Below, in pieces: positions 43,083-55,775 of a stretch of 64,000 nucleotides of DNA. This DNA is from Nephrocerus scutellatus. Taxonomy: Eukaryota > Arthropoda > Insecta > Diptera > Pipunculidae. The stretch covers positions 44,876,010-44,940,009 of the forward strand of contig OX352763.1 of the NCBI GenBank assembly GCA_947095585.1, written 5' to 3'. Position numbers and translations under genes: made by a program. Under the pieces are notes generated by a model. That model had not been told where the DNA came from and did no database searches. It saw only the letters and a program-made list of their open reading frames with translations. Each line of letters opens with the position of its first letter. Positions within the stretch are counted from its first letter, which is position 1.

Positions 43083-46000
43083 GTGAAGAGGGGAGACAGC
43101 CCCAAGGTCACGGTGAACATTGCCGAACTTGGAAAGGACAGCAACAGTTTGGTTGTTAGTGGTGCGTTAGAAGGAAAACCATGTACGTTTACCTTGGATA
43201 CAGGAGCTTCCAGATCAGTTGTAAGTCCCAAAGTGGTGTCAAAAGGTCAAGAAGAAAAAGTATTTCGTTATAATTTGAGGACAGCGACAGGTGAAGTTGC
43301 AGCAATTAAAGGAGAGTGCTCCTGTAGTGTCATGTTTGGAGGAATACGGTTTTCTCATCGGTTTATTGTTGCCAGCTTTACAGATGAATGCATATTGGGC
43401 TTGGATTTCATGACAGAACACGAGATGTCCCTTGATCTAAAGAACCACGTTTTAAAATGGCGTAATGTGGAAGTACCCTTGCAAATAAACGACAACCAGA
43501 CTGGTGGGCTAAGAATTATTACTGAAGAAAAAGTAGAGATACCACCGATGTGCGAGAAAATCATCTATGGCAAGGTGAACGGTGATCTTGGGGACAGTAC
43601 AGTAGGAATAGTGGAGCCAACCAATTTCAATAAGAACGGATTGATATGCGGAAGAACTCTAGTGAAACTCCAGTCTAAGATACTAGAGAGAATGAACGTT
43701 AGCACATCACCGAAGGTAATAGGAGAAGGAACAGTCATTGGCAAGACTCAGGGAGTAAGCTGTATCGCAAACTGTCAGCCTGTAAGGTTAAAGAATACGC
43801 CACTAGATCTAGAAAGGAAGCAGATAATTCATTCGCTATGTAAACATCTTCCAGTAGCGCAGCGACAAGCAGCAGAAAAGGAGCTAGAGCTATTTGCCGA
43901 CGTTTTTGCTGTCAGCGACAACGACATAGGTAAAACCAACATAGTGCGACATCGAATCGATACAGGAAATGCGACTCCAATTCGACAGGCGCCAAGACGA
44001 TTACCACTTGCTAAGCAACAAGAGGCAGAAACACTGGTCAAGAAGATGGAACGTGATGGAATCATAGAGAAGTCCAAAAGCCCATGGAGCTCACCTGTGG
44101 TACTGTTTCAAAAGAAAGATGGCTCAACGAGATTTTGTGTGGACTATCGGAAACTGAACGATGTCACCAAGAAGGATAGTTATCCATTACCACGTATAGA
44201 CGACACGTTGGACACCTTATCGGGAGACAGAATCCTCAGTACATTGGATCTGAAAAGCGGATACTAGCAGGTAGCAATTCATGACAACGACAAGGAGAAG
44301 ACAGCATTTACTGCGGGAAACGGCTTGTATCAATTTTATGTAATGCCGTTTGGTTTATGCAACGCTCCTGCAACGTTCGAGCAGTTGATGGAACATGTTT
44401 TGCGAGGCCTAAGCTGGAAGACATGTCTAGTATATTTGGATGACATCATTGTTTTCGGTCGCACATTCAATGAACACTTAATCTTCGTCAAGTTCTGGAA
44501 ACAATTAAAGCTGTAGGATTGAAGTTAAGTCTGCCGAAATGTAGTCTTTTCAAAAATGAAGTGAATTATTTGGGACACATTGTATCCAGTCAAGGAGTAC
44601 GCACGGATCCCAAGAAGTTGGAAGCTGTTAACGAATGGCCAGCACCAAAGAATTTACATGAGCTGCGAAGTTTTCTGGGGCTATGCTCCTACTATCGACA
44701 GTTTGTGCCTAACTTCGCAGATGTTGCACGAAGCCTTCATCGCCTTACTGAAAAGAACCAAAAGTGAGGTCGAGTGAGCACCAAAAATCATTTGAGTTGC
44801 TGAAGGGAAAGCTGTGCAGTTCTCCAATTCTGGCGTATCCCCAGGCAGGAGAACTCTTTATTCTGGACACTGATGCTAGCAATGCGGGAATAGGAGCGGT
44901 TCTTTCGCAGAATCAAGAAGGAAAGGAGCGTGTAATAGCGTACTACAGCCGTTCGCTTTCTAAGCCCGAGAAGAACTACTGCGTGACGCGAAGGGAATTG
45001 CTAGCTGTTGTCGATAGCGTCAAACACTTCCACAAGTACCTATATGGGCAAGAATTTCTTCTTCGAACTGACCATGCAGCACTCAAGTGGTTAATGCAGT
45101 TCAGGGAACCAGAGGGTCAAGTGGCCAGATGGATCGAACGACTCCAGGCATATTCATTCAAAACAGAGCATCGAAAAGGAATGCTGCACAATAATGCCGA
45201 CGGGTTATCCAGAAGACCTTGTGCACCCCAATGCAAACACTGCACAAGGGAAGAAAACAAGAAGTGCTCTGAAGTAGTTGCACAAATAAGACTACAAGTC
45301 AAAGATCGTTGGACAAAAGAGCAGCTAAGGGAGGAACAAATGCGCGATGATTGCTCCAATATTTCAATGGATGGAGCAAGGTGAAAGACCAGAGTGGCAC
45401 GAGATTGCAACAGCAAGTCCTACAGTAAAAAGTTACTGGGCTTAATGGCAGTCATTGAGATTGGAAGATGGACTACTGACAAGGCAATGGGAATCGGCTG
45501 ATGGTCAAAGCACAAAATCACAGATTGTGCTACCAACGAATCGAATCAAAGAAGTCCTGCAAGAATTACATAGTGGTACATCAGGAGCGCATTTGGGCGT
45601 TAATAAGACGCTAGATAAAGTAAGGAATCGCTTATATTGGGTCAATTGCCGTAGAGATGTTGAATACTGGTGTCGAACGTGTGACATGTGCGCAGCAAGC
45701 AAAGGACCGCAACCAAAAACTAGAGGAAAAATGCAACAGTACAATGTTGGATCACCGTTTGAGCGGGTGGCAATGGACGTAGCTGGTCCATTCCCAGAAA
45801 CAAGAGATGGTAATCGCTATATACTCGTGTGCATTGATTACTTCAGTAAATGGGCAGAAGCATATCCCATCGCAAACCAGGAAGCTAGCACGGTGGCTAG
45901 GGCATTCGTGGATAATTGGATCTGCAGATTTGGAGTACCACTGGAATTACATTCCGATCAAGGGCGGAATTTTGAATTGCTAGTCTTTCAGGAGCTGTGC

Positions 46001-46538
46001 CAAGTACTCAACATCAAGAAAACGAGGACTACTCCGTTACATCCACAGTCAGACGGAATAGTCGAAAGGTTCAATAGGACGCTGGAAGAGCATCTGCGAA
46101 AAGAAGTTAATGCCAACCAAGATGAATGGGATCGTTGTATACCGTTGTTTATGATGGGTTATCGTAGTGCTGTCCACAACACAACTAAAAACTCTCCAGC
46201 AATAATTGTATTTGGCAGAGAACTTCGTCTACCATGCGACATCAAATTTGGATCACCACCAGTAGAGCCGACAACAAAGGAGAACTACGTTAGTGTTCTC
46301 TGTTGACCTGCGAGCAAACTGTGGTGGATTTCAGGAAGGAGATTTCGTCTGGCTTTACAATCCCAAGAGAAGAAAAGGTAAATCTCCAAAACTACAGCAG
46401 AGTTGGGAAGGACCTTATAAGATCATTAAGAGGATTAATGATGTCGTATATCGGTTTCAACAAAGCCCCAGATGTAAAATGAAAATTGTTCACATTGACA
46501 GATTGACAAGGTACAACATCAGAAGGAGAGAGTCATAA
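43083..46538 (+). pseudogene. Gypsy pol relic: protease, RT, RNase H, integrase
   Basis: Protease: FTLDTGASRSVV. RT: RFCVDYRKLND, STLDLKSGY, then TAG (44265-44267), MPFGLCNAPATFEQLM and the catalytic box VYLDDIIVFG. RNase H: FILDTDASNAGIGAVLSQ and RTDHAALKWL. Integrase: zinc domain (H-LGVNKTLDKVRNRLYW, CRTCDMCAASK), core VAMDVAGPFPE, LHSDQGRNF and VERFNRTLEEHL with D, D and E all present. The C-terminus ends DRLTRYNI. Frameshifts near 44490, 44765, 45345 and 46290, plus a stop near 45443, show decay, but long stretches are well kept. Confidence 0.9.
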
Positions 46539-46647
46539 GTGCTAAATTAGTTGCATACTTTAAGGCTAAGACTATTAGCGTACCAAAAATAAGTGCTAAA
46601 TCATTTGCATACTTTTAGGCGACCATTAGATTATTGGAAATTTGAAA

Positions 46648-47121
46648 TGTAACCGCCTGAAAGTTTGAATCATTGTGTACTGGTCAAACAAGTAGTCAAA
46701 CCGGTTTGTGCGGTTTGCCTGGTTTTTGTAAAAGACCATGACTGAACATGTTGTCTATTTTTAGAAGATGACTCAATACATATAAGTATCGTTAGTTGTA
46801 AATAAGGAATAAGGGTACAATTTTCTGGTCTATTCTCGATATTTCTGTCTAGTTTTTAATTGAGGTGTTAAGCCGAACTATTATAAGTAGTGAATTGGAA
46901 TTTAACCAGTGAAGTTGTAAAAGTTCTTGCTTGCAGAATTATTGTAAAGTACAAGTATTATAAGTGTTTTTGTGTACAATTAAAGTAATCACCGATAAAA
47001 ATTGTGAACTTGTGTTTATTTAATTGTTGTTCATTAAAGTTATTATTTGTAAATTAATTAACTCGTGTTGTGTTTTATTTGCAAAATCCTTTACGAACTC
47101 GAAAGCCTGAATTTCGTAACA
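46648..47121 (+). repeat. 3' LTR of the Gypsy element
   Basis: It starts TGTAACC and ends CGTAACA, follows the end of pol by 110 bp and contains possible AATAAA-like signals near its end. Only one copy is in the window. Confidence 0.7.
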
Positions 47122-47139
47122 ATATATAGCCGTTACCCA

Positions 47140-47520
47140 GAACCCAACGGCCCCCACCCCCAAGACACTGTTTAGACAACACAAAAGCTAAAATAGCAGA
47201 CGTTGTCTGACTACACCTCACACCCTACTGACCCAACCTATCCGACCGTTCCCCACTAAAACCACCGCACACCCGACTACCCGCCCCTGACTTAAAATTG
47301 ATCGCGAGTTCATACATAAATCACATAGAAAACGGAATTTTTTCAGTTTCCCGAATTTTCCAAGTTTTTCAAGAATTGTTCAGGTTTTTATTATCATCCC
47401 CGGACTATTACGAAGACCTTTAAAGAAAAATTAACTAAATCGGTCCAGCCGTTTAAAATTAAAAATTATCTATTATTTTAAATTTTTTTTGGTTCGCTTT
47501 GCTACGCTCACAGTGCACAG
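47140..47520 (-). mobile_element. Helitron-like 5' fragment, minus strand
   Basis: Read on the minus strand, ACGGCTGGACCGATTTAGTTA with downstream blocks resembles 15670-15800 of the Helitron (GACTGGACCGATTTGGCTAA). A C-rich simple tract (47150-47280) follows. The ends are not defined. Confidence 0.4.
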
Positions 47521-47639
47521 TGAATAGTGTACTACCACGCGCTATTTGGACTTAGACACTCACAAAATTTTAGCACTCTAGGTCCTGTGGAAGGTGGTTA
47601 AAAATACCTCAAAGAAGTAAAAAAAATGCAACCCATCAC

Positions 47640-48033
47640 ATGCACCACACGCGACACTCATCTTACGCGGAATATCATCATCATCATATTTGGCTCTACA
47701 AATGGGGTCCGGTCCTGGCCTTCCGCAAAAATTCTCTCCACCGGTTCCGATTTCGAGCCGATGTCATTCAGTTTGGCATCCCTAAACTCTGGGCGTCCTG
47801 GTCTACGCCATCCTTCCAGCGTAGGCTTGGCCGGCCTCGCTGTCGTGTTCCAGATGTCATGTTCGTAGATCTCATCATGATAGCGTCTCCGGAATAGTCC
47901 TTCCTCACATACGGGGCCAACAATTCTCCGTAAGACTTTTCTCTCGAACGCGGCTAAGAGGTCAAAATGTTTTTTGCTAAGCACCCAAGTCTCGGATCCA
48001 TATGTAAGTACTGGTATGACCATTGTCTTATAT
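47640..48033 (-). mobile_element. LINE, 3' half of a copy split by the errantivirus-type element
   Basis: On the minus strand 48023-47658 encodes the LINE RT C-terminal region (VIPVLTYGSETWVLSKKHF, ERKVLRRIVGP, EGWRRPGRPEFRDAK). The frame continues upstream at 56791-57310 when the intervening LTR element is ignored (LGIYT meets YKTMVIP). Confidence 0.8.
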
Positions 48034-48806
48034 TGTTACGCCAATTCTTGAGAAAGAAAAATAAAGGAGTATTAAAACACTTGGTACTTTATTTATAAAA
48101 GATCATGTATTATTCAAATGATTTTGCACTTAAACACTAATGTATTATATATTGAAGTTAGACCTTTTTTGTTATAAAAAGATAGTTTGAATAATTTAAG
48201 TAGAGCACGACCGCTCTGTTTAAGATTTAGAATAGCACTCCTCGATCATTCATAGATGCATTCATTATATTGTCTCGCACAAAGAAAAATGGAACATTAG
48301 TAACAAAAGGAACATGGGAATTGGAATTGGTCAAACACTATGTGCGTGTGGTAGAGGATGATGAAATGTGACGATTGATTTGGGTCGATCGTGTCGCGTC
48401 ATGTCGCCGTCGCGTCGTGTATTTGTTTATGTTAGTCTGCTTACGATTTCCTGTTGAATAGGCATATCGTGCCTTAGTGCTATGATTTTCTTTTAATGAG
48501 ATTCTGTTGAATAGGCATATCTTAAGTGCCTTAGTGTTATGATTTTCTGTTTATGGTTTGGTTGAATAGGCATCTCTCAAATGCCTTAGTACTATCAACT
48601 GATTTATTCATTTTGTATTGAGCGACAACCCTTGTTTGTTTGTTTTACAATAGCTGTATGTAACGGCATAACTGCGTTTGTTAGACGATCTCCGATACTT
48701 CGTATCTGTATCTCGCTATTGCATAGAATGTGTGGTGCTTTATTAGGTATGTATTTGGAGTGGATGTGAGGGATTTGTATGGGTATATAGAGGTAGGGGC
48801 ATAACA
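48034..48806 (-). repeat. 3' LTR of the errantivirus-type element
   Basis: 773 bp. Between 48450 and 48600 a block with TTGAATAGGCAT, TGCCTTAGT and CTATGATTTTC (or ending CTATCAAC) occurs three times at about 50-bp steps, possibly regulatory repeats. Confidence 0.9.
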
Positions 48807-49052
48807 TTCCTCCCCCCTTATAGAACAAATTTGCATAAATTTTTTTTTTTTTCTGAGGACTCAATGTAATGCATCAATGAATAAATTAGAAAATACAAGA
48901 AAATTAATTATTTACACAAAAAATCAAGAGTTTGTTTAATCTTAATCAAATTTCAGAAATCGAAGAAATACGTAGAAATGTCAACATTTATAAAGGATTA
49001 GGTATATTAATGATGATTTTTTTTTTTTTTTTTTTTTACAACTTTTCTTCTT

Positions 49053-50699
49053 CTAAGTTTTCATTATTATCATTTTTAATGATTTTACATTTAATTTCTT
49101 ATAAATAAAGTATATTAGGAATATTAATAATAAAAGAATTATCAAAAGGATTATTACAAAAATATACATATACGAATATGAATCATTTTCAATTATTTGA
49201 TTTTCTTGATTCCCATTGTTTATTATTTCACTTATTTTTTCGATTTCATCAAAATGGAAATTTAGTTTATCAATTGATTTGGGAATTTTAAAATTAGAAT
49301 CTAACGATATCTTGGAAAAATAATATAATTCTTGAGTTTTATTTTCAGTTTCAATTGCCTCGATTTTAACATTTTTGGTTTGAGCGTTACAATTCGGATT
49401 AAGTTTGAGTATTCCACTGTTTTTAATATTTACAAAGTATTTCAGATCTTTGCAAGTTATCATAAGATTTGTATCTTCCGGGACCGCATAATACCAGGTT
49501 TTAAAGTTTATTAGTTTCCATATTTCATTATACAATTTGAACATTTTAATTACACACAAGTTTCCGTCGAATATACCAAGATGCAAATTCATTACACAAT
49601 CTTTATTAACATTATTAAAAATCGGAAACATAGATTTACAAATAGTGATATCTTTAGTTTTCTTACAGTCAGCAAGATCTATTTCATTAAGTTTAATAAA
49701 CTCGTTGTTATTATTAGAAGCAATAAGTTTTGCTTCAGTTTGGACAAAGAAATAAGTATTATTTTGGTAATGAGCCGGTATTGGAATCGTTTTGAATAAT
49801 TTAAATTCTTTGGAGATCAAAGGGATCTTTACATGGAAGGTAAGAGTTTTTATTACGTATAAAGGATTAACGTTTGCAAATTTTATTATTTCCGGCATAT
49901 TTTGAGCTGAAGGTTCTAATGGTAACCGAGTATTTAAAACGCCTTGCGTCTCGATTTCTCTCAACGCATTTAAAAATGTATCTGAGAATAAAATGTGGTT
50001 ACTTAATTTATTCTCCTGTGCTTTGAAAATTATATCGAGAATCTCTGTTTCTTTTTGTTTTATAGTTAATATTTCGTTCATTGCTAAATTCTCCATTTCC
50101 ATAAAAGCGAAAATTACGTCCTGACTCTTAATTAACTCGTTATAAATTCCAACATTAGTATTATTTACATAATTTATTAAATGAGCAATGACCGTAAATT
50201 CTTTATTTAATTCGTGTTCTATTCTTATTTGCTTTGACTCTAGTTTATCTATTTTTTGTTTAATGAACATTGCATCGGAATCGTCCATATTACCAAAAAG
50301 GAATTTTTCGAACCTGCCAACAAAATTAAACAGACCTCGAGCTGATCTTTTAGGAGAGTTTAAAATTTCTTTTATGATTTCACAATTATTCATGACTTCC
50401 GAGGTAAGGCGATTTATGGATTTAACAACTTGAGTACATAAGTTATTAGTTTTATTATTTTGAACTATTTTCTCACATAAAATATTTAAGAGATAAACGT
50501 GATCATTTATATGCTGAATACCGATTTCATAAGCTGATAGATTTAAATGAACAATAAAATTCCATTCGTTTTTGGAGAGAAAAAGATTGCCTGCATTTTC
50601 GAAGTGTATGGCTGTAGTGCTGTTAATTTCTTCCAATTCATGCCTGTCCAAAGCCAATGAAGTGTTTACGAAAAGAAATATTACTAGAATTTTCAGCAT
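49053..50699 (-). CDS. Envelope glycoprotein (Env) of the errantivirus-type element
   Basis: 548 residues from a true ATG. There is a hydrophobic signal peptide at 1-16 (LKILVIFLFVNTSLA), and a basic RSAR cleavage-type site near residue 118 followed directly by a GLFNFVG fusion-peptide-like start. A long coiled-coil-like region follows, then a membrane span near the C-terminus (IFVIILLIILLLLIFLIYFI) and a short basic tail. This is the layout of insect errantivirus Env and the related baculovirus F proteins, which reach the cell surface and fuse membranes. It lies just downstream of pol and would be made from a spliced RNA. No break is visible. Confidence 0.88.
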   Translation of the reverse strand: MLKILVIFLFVNTSLALDRHELEEINSTTAIHFENAGNLFLSKNEWNFIVHLNLSAYEIGIQHINDHVYLLNILCEKIVQNNKTNNLCTQVVKSINRLTSEVMNNCEIIKEILNSPKRSARGLFNFVGRFEKFLFGNMDDSDAMFIKQKIDKLESKQIRIEHELNKEFTVIAHLINYVNNTNVGIYNELIKSQDVIFAFMEMENLAMNEILTIKQKETEILDIIFKAQENKLSNHILFSDTFLNALREIETQGVLNTRLPLEPSAQNMPEIIKFANVNPLYVIKTLTFHVKIPLISKEFKLFKTIPIPAHYQNNTYFFVQTEAKLIASNNNNEFIKLNEIDLADCKKTKDITICKSMFPIFNNVNKDCVMNLHLGIFDGNLCVIKMFKLYNEIWKLINFKTWYYAVPEDTNLMITCKDLKYFVNIKNSGILKLNPNCNAQTKNVKIEAIETENKTQELYYFSKISLDSNFKIPKSIDKLNFHFDEIEKISEIINNGNQENQIIENDSYSYMYIFVIILLIILLLLIFLIYFIYKKLNVKSLKMIIMKT

Positions 50700-50746
50700 G
50701 TTGCTATTCTAAAAATGTACGGGTATTAATGAAAGTTTGTAAATAT

Positions 50747-53700
50747 TTAAGAATTAAATGCCTTTATTAGGTCCTTGTGGACGGTTTTATTTTTCCTTTC
50801 CACTCTAATTGTCACGGTTTCTGGTGAGTTGACCACTATTATCTCGTAGGGACCTAAAAATACTGGGGTTAGTTTTTTGTTGATTCTAGTTTTGCTTTGC
50901 AGTAAAACTTTATCCCCTACGTTGTATTGTATTTGTTGACTGTTTCTATCATAATAACTTTTTGATTTAATTTTAGCTTTAATAAGATTATCTTTTGCTA
51001 ATTGATAACCATTTTGGAGTTTGGATTTTAATTCGAAGACATAATCATCATAGTTATATATAGGATCAATGGAATTTGTTAGCGAACACGGAATTTGAGG
51101 TTTTATACCAAAAAGTACTTCATACGGAGTGAAATGAGTAGCAGAATGTGGTGTAGTATTATAACAAAACACAGCATAATCAACCCAGGAATCCCAATTG
51201 GTAGGATCTTTGTTGGAATAACTACGGAGGTAATCTCCTAAAACACGATGACTTCTTTCTAGAGAACCGTTTGATTGTGGGTGATATGGTGTTGTCTGGA
51301 TTTTTTTTATTTTTAATAACTGACAAGTACGTTTGAATAAATCACTTAAAAAGTTCGAGCCTTGATCTGTCAATAGGGTTTGTGGAACACCAAAGATGCA
51401 TATGACTTTTCGTACGAAAACTTCTGCTACAGTTGCGGCTTCCTGATTTTCTATAGGAAACGCTAGAATGAATTTGGTTAAATCATCCTGAAAAGTTAAA
51501 ATGTAGTTATTTCCTGACTCTGACGTAGGAATTGGACCTACAATGTCCAAGGAGACCTTTTCAAAAGGGACTGTGGATGTAGTCGTAATTTTCATAGGAA
51601 TCTTGTTTACAGAATAAATTTTGTTTATTTCGCATTTTGAGATATACTCTTTTATGTCCCTAAGCATATTGTGCCATTTGAAGTTCATTTTTATTCGCTT
51701 GAACGTTCGTTTTACCCCCTGATGTCCTCCAGTTGGGTTCTGATGGTATTCATTTAAAATTTTGTCAATGTCAGTTTTGGAACTAACTATTTTCGCACTT
51801 ATTGGATCTGGTCGTATTTCTTTTTCTGGTAAAGATTCTTCTTTGTTAATTGGTATGATGTTTGAAGGTGTTACCTCTGAAACTTCTTTCGTTTGCTTGG
51901 CTTGCGAGCGAGTTAATATGTTTACTGGTTTAGTTTCATTAGTGGTCTCAAGTCTGGACAGACCATCTGCTACCGTATTTAATGAACCAGCTTTATATTT
52001 AACATCAAACTCGTACTCTTTCAATTTAATTCTCCAACGCATTATTCTAGAGCTTGGATCTTTAAGATTAAAAATCCATACTAGAGGTTTATGATCCGTT
52101 ATGACAGTAAATTTTCTTCCATAGACGTATGGTCGAAAATGATTTACTGCCCAGACGACAGCTAAAGCCTCCTTTTCAATAGTTGAATAATTTCGCTCAG
52201 ATTTATTTAATATCCTACTAGCAAATGCAATAGGTAAATCTACGCTTTCTGAACTATTCGATTGAGAAAGGACTGCTCCAATAGCACAATTACTTGCGTC
52301 GGTAGTAACTAAAAATGGTCTTTCATAGGCAGGGTATTGTAAAATGGGTGCGTTTGTATTAGATTTCTTTAGGAGAGAAAATGCTTCATCGCAGAATGGA
52401 TTCCAGATAAAAGGATTGTCCTTGCGTAAGAGTTTATTTAAAGGATCTGCTATTTTAGAAAAGTTGGCGATAAATTTCCTGTAATACCCAATTAAACCAA
52501 GAAATGATTTTAACTGTTTGACAGTTTTAGGAATTTGTATATTAGTTATTGCCGTGATTTTGTCATTATTAGGTTTAATACCGTTTTCTGTTATTATGTG
52601 CCCTAAGTAGGATACTTCCTTTCGGAGGAATTTACATTTTTGAGGTTGCAATTTCAAATTAAATTTTCGAAGACAATTGAAAATGTCCGTTAGTTTTTTA
52701 TTATGATCGTTTAGATTCTTACCATACACAACGATATCATCTAGATATACAAAACATCGTATGCCTTGGAGTCCGGCAAGAACTACATTCATGAGCCTTT
52801 GAAAGGTGGGTGGTGCATTTCGCAACCCAAACGGCATTCTATTGAATTCATAATGCCCGAAAGCTGTACTGAACGCAGTCTTATGTCTATCCTTTTCTTC
52901 AACTTGAATCTGGTGAAAACCACTAGCAAGATCTAATATCGAGTCTCCCAGTTGATTAAGAATATCTTCAATGTTTGGTAAAGGAAATGAATCGGCCAGT
53001 GTGACTTCGTTCAATTTTCGAAAATCTACGACTACGCGCCATTGCTTATTTCCTTTTGAATCTTCCTTTTTCGGAACTACTAACAAAGGAGAGTTCCAAG
53101 GACTCGTGCTTTCTCTTATGATATCATCATCTAACATGCTTTGGACTTGTCTCTGGATTTCAGATTTATGGAATTCTGGAAGTCTATATGGACGTGTATT
53201 TATGGGTCTCTGATTTTTTTCAACGGGGATATTATGCTCGACACCGTTAGTGTAAGTGAGCTTGTCACCTTCCAAATGGAAGATGTCGTTGAATTCTCGG
53301 CAAATTTCAATAATAGTGCTTGCTTCCTCTTTGTTCAGATGATCTACTTCTAGGTTTTCTCCTAATTTTTTGAGTCTATTATTTATTTCGTTATAATTTT
53401 TATAATTACTAATGTGGTATACATGAAAATTTTCGGATTTTTCAAAAGAGACTTCTAAATTTTGAGGAATAGTTATTTCTTCTTCTGAGGAATTAAGAAT
53501 TGATATGTAGATAAAACCGTTATTAACTTTAGCAATACAACTAGCTATGTAGACTTGTGGAAGGATTTCTTTTGGTATGACAATGACTTCGTTATTATCT
53601 AATAATGGGCCGTATTTTATATACCGCTCCGTTCTGAGAGGAACTTTTACAAATTGTTTATCATCTGAATATGGAACTGGATATGACTTTCCGTCTTTTT

Positions 53701-54364
53701 CTATAATAATGTTTTTAGACTTGTAGTTTATCGTGGCGTTTGTTTTATTTAGAAAATCTTCACCTATTATACCATCGTAATCTATGGGAAAATTATCCCT
53801 CACTATGTGAAATTCATGATTTATAACTTCGTTCTCAGAAATAAGTATTTGTAAAATGGTTACTCCTAGCGTGGAAATTTCTTCTGAGGATATTCCTTTA
53901 ATCATAAGAGGATCCTTGTGATTATACACTAAGGTATTATTTTTTAAACACCCTCTTTTAATTAAACTAATGGAAGCTCCAGTGTCTATTAAAAATGTAT
54001 TGGTTTTTTCTTTGCTTTGGGTAATCGGAAAATCTATTTTGCTTCTTGAGATTTGATTCGAGTTTATGTTAAGTACGCAATTTGATTTAATTTGGTGATG
54101 AGAAACGAGATTCCGATTTGGATTAAAGTCGAGATTTTGAGATTGAATTTGGTTTGAACCTGGAATTTGATTTTGCTTGGGATTTTTGAAAGGATTTTGT
54201 TTAAGACTTTGATTTGGTTTAGAATCTAGAATTTGATTTCGTTTGAGGTTCTGATAAGGATTTAGTTTTAGATTTCGAATAAGATTTTGATTTGGGTTAG
54301 ATTCTAGAATTTGATTTTGTTTGAGGTTCTGATAAGGATTTAGTTTTAGATTTCGAATAAGATT
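50747..54364 (-). pseudogene. Pol polyprotein of the errantivirus-type element
   Basis: The frame is open for about 1,206 codons. Protease FLIDTGASISL (53985) comes first, then RT with WRVVVDFRKLN and the catalytic FVYLDDIVVYG. RNase H has VTTDASNCAIGAVLSQ and VITDHKPLVWIF, and integrase has VSLDIVGPIP, LLTDQGSNFLS and SNGSLERSHRVLGDY. Two short in-frame losses show. The LNQLGDSILDLASGF block is shorter than usual by about four residues next to the first catalytic Asp, and the integrase HHCC zinc domain reads KCEINKIY, lacking its last Cys. A TAA at 54367 in this frame separates it from gag. Confidence 0.88.
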
Positions 54365-54435
54365 TTAATTTGGGTTAGATTCTAGAATTTGATTTTGTTT
54401 GAGGTTCTGATAAGGATTTTGGTTTCGATTTTTTT
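54210..54435 (-). repeat. Tandem repeat at the gag-pol junction
   Basis: About 77-bp units (TTTGAGGTTCTGATAAGGAT, then TTTAGATTTCGAATAAGATT) occur about three times, encoding N/Q/L-rich repeats in the pol frame. In one unit a codon read as CAA elsewhere is TAA (54365-54367). Confidence 0.8.
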
Positions 54436-54456
54436 GATTAATACTTGAAATTCCAT

Positions 54457-55543
54457 TTAAATTTCGCTCAACTGAGTTGGGGAATTGTCCAACCCAGTAT
54501 CTAGGAAGTTTCCCTGGCGTGTATAGTTTATTTGTTGCCTATTATTATTAAAATTAGCATTATTAGCATTGTTATATGCTCTCTTACGACATTCATTGAT
54601 TAAATGTCCTGGTTTCTTACAGTACGAGCAAATTTTTGTTTGAGTAGTGCCCGAGTAAAACGTAGGTCTAGGTATGTGTAGTGTATTGGACGTGTTGTTA
54701 TTATTGTTATTAATATTTAAAGACCTCTGATTAATTTGTGGGTTTGGTCTTATATTATTTTGCGGCCTAAAGTTATTGCTCGGGTTTGCTCTATTTTCAG
54801 CGATCATTAAAGAATCCTCAGAAAGCGCAAAATTAATTGCTTCCTGGAGAGTACTGTGTTGTTGCGTTTTGACAATTAATTTAAGAGGACCGCGTAATCC
54901 TCTCTTGAAATTATTTATTGTCGTTATTTCATTGAGCTTTCTAATTTCTACACTTTCTAGCTTCACATCTTGTGCTGTTGCTAAATTAAGTTCTTCTAGA
55001 AGTTTATTTAGCCTATTGGAATAGTTAAGTATCCCTTCTATCGGTAGTTGGTATGTGGAGAATAATTCTCCTTGTATCGTTTGTAAAGGTCGAAGCCTTT
55101 GAAAATTTTGTTTTAGACAACAAGACAATTCATTCCAGTTTTGGAATTCCTTAATTTTGAACGTAACGTTATAAGCGTGTCCAGAAATTTTGGATTTCAA
55201 CAAATCGAGCAATTCGCTCGTTTGATCCTGGTCTTGTTTCTTACTGCTGGCTTTTCTTGCCTGAACGGTTACGATTTCTAAAAATCGTTTTAAATCATCG
55301 GAATCCCCGGAAAATTCGGGAATCAATTTTATCGCCCTATCGAAATTGAATTCACTCATTTTTTCTTTTTCTATGACTGGAGGTTTTTGAGGAATTTCTT
55401 TTTCGTCTGGTTTTTGAGGAATTTTTTTTTTTGTCTGGTTTTTCAGGAATTTTTTTTTTGTCTGGTTTTTCAGGAATTTTTTCCTCGTCTGGTTTTTGAG
55501 GAATTTCAATTTGTTTGTTTCGTAAATTTACGACTAAAGCCAT
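54457..55543 (-). pseudogene. Gag of the errantivirus-type element, frameshifted near its start
   Basis: The main frame from an internal ATG (55359, MSEFNFDRAIKLIPEF) to the stop at 54457 gives 300 residues. It includes a capsid-like domain (FLEIVTVQARKA, FKRGLRGPLK) and a zinc knuckle CSYCKKPGHLINEC near the end. A better N-terminus (ATG 55543, MALVVNLRNKQIEIPQKP) lies in another frame; the two are separated by poly-T runs in a 27-nt repeat (IPEKPDKKK units, 55385-55500). A one-base length change in a run would join them. Pol lies in the -1 frame relative to gag, as usual for Gypsy. Confidence 0.82.
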
Positions 55544-55775
55544 ACACAAAGGAAAATAGGAGTAACGAATCAAATTAAAAAAAAATTTTTTGTAGTAACT
55601 TTCTTTACCGAAACACAAGAAAATATATCGAAACACGGCACCAAAAAAATATTTTTTAAATAAAATATAATATAATATACTATATATAGTTAAAACTTAA
55701 AATTGAGACTTCCCTGATTTTCTGCTGATTTGAATGTAGATATTGTTGATATTGGCTGATTTTCCGTTGCTTTGT

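Larger units (their letters stand above)
43047..47121 (+). mobile_element. 5'-truncated Gypsy element with 3' LTR
   Basis: Pol runs 43083-46538, followed by a purine-poor spacer and an LTR of 474 bp (46648-47121, TGTAACCGCC to TTTCGTAACA). The 5' LTR and most of gag are absent; the left end abuts a dispersed repeat. No env is present. Confidence 0.88.
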
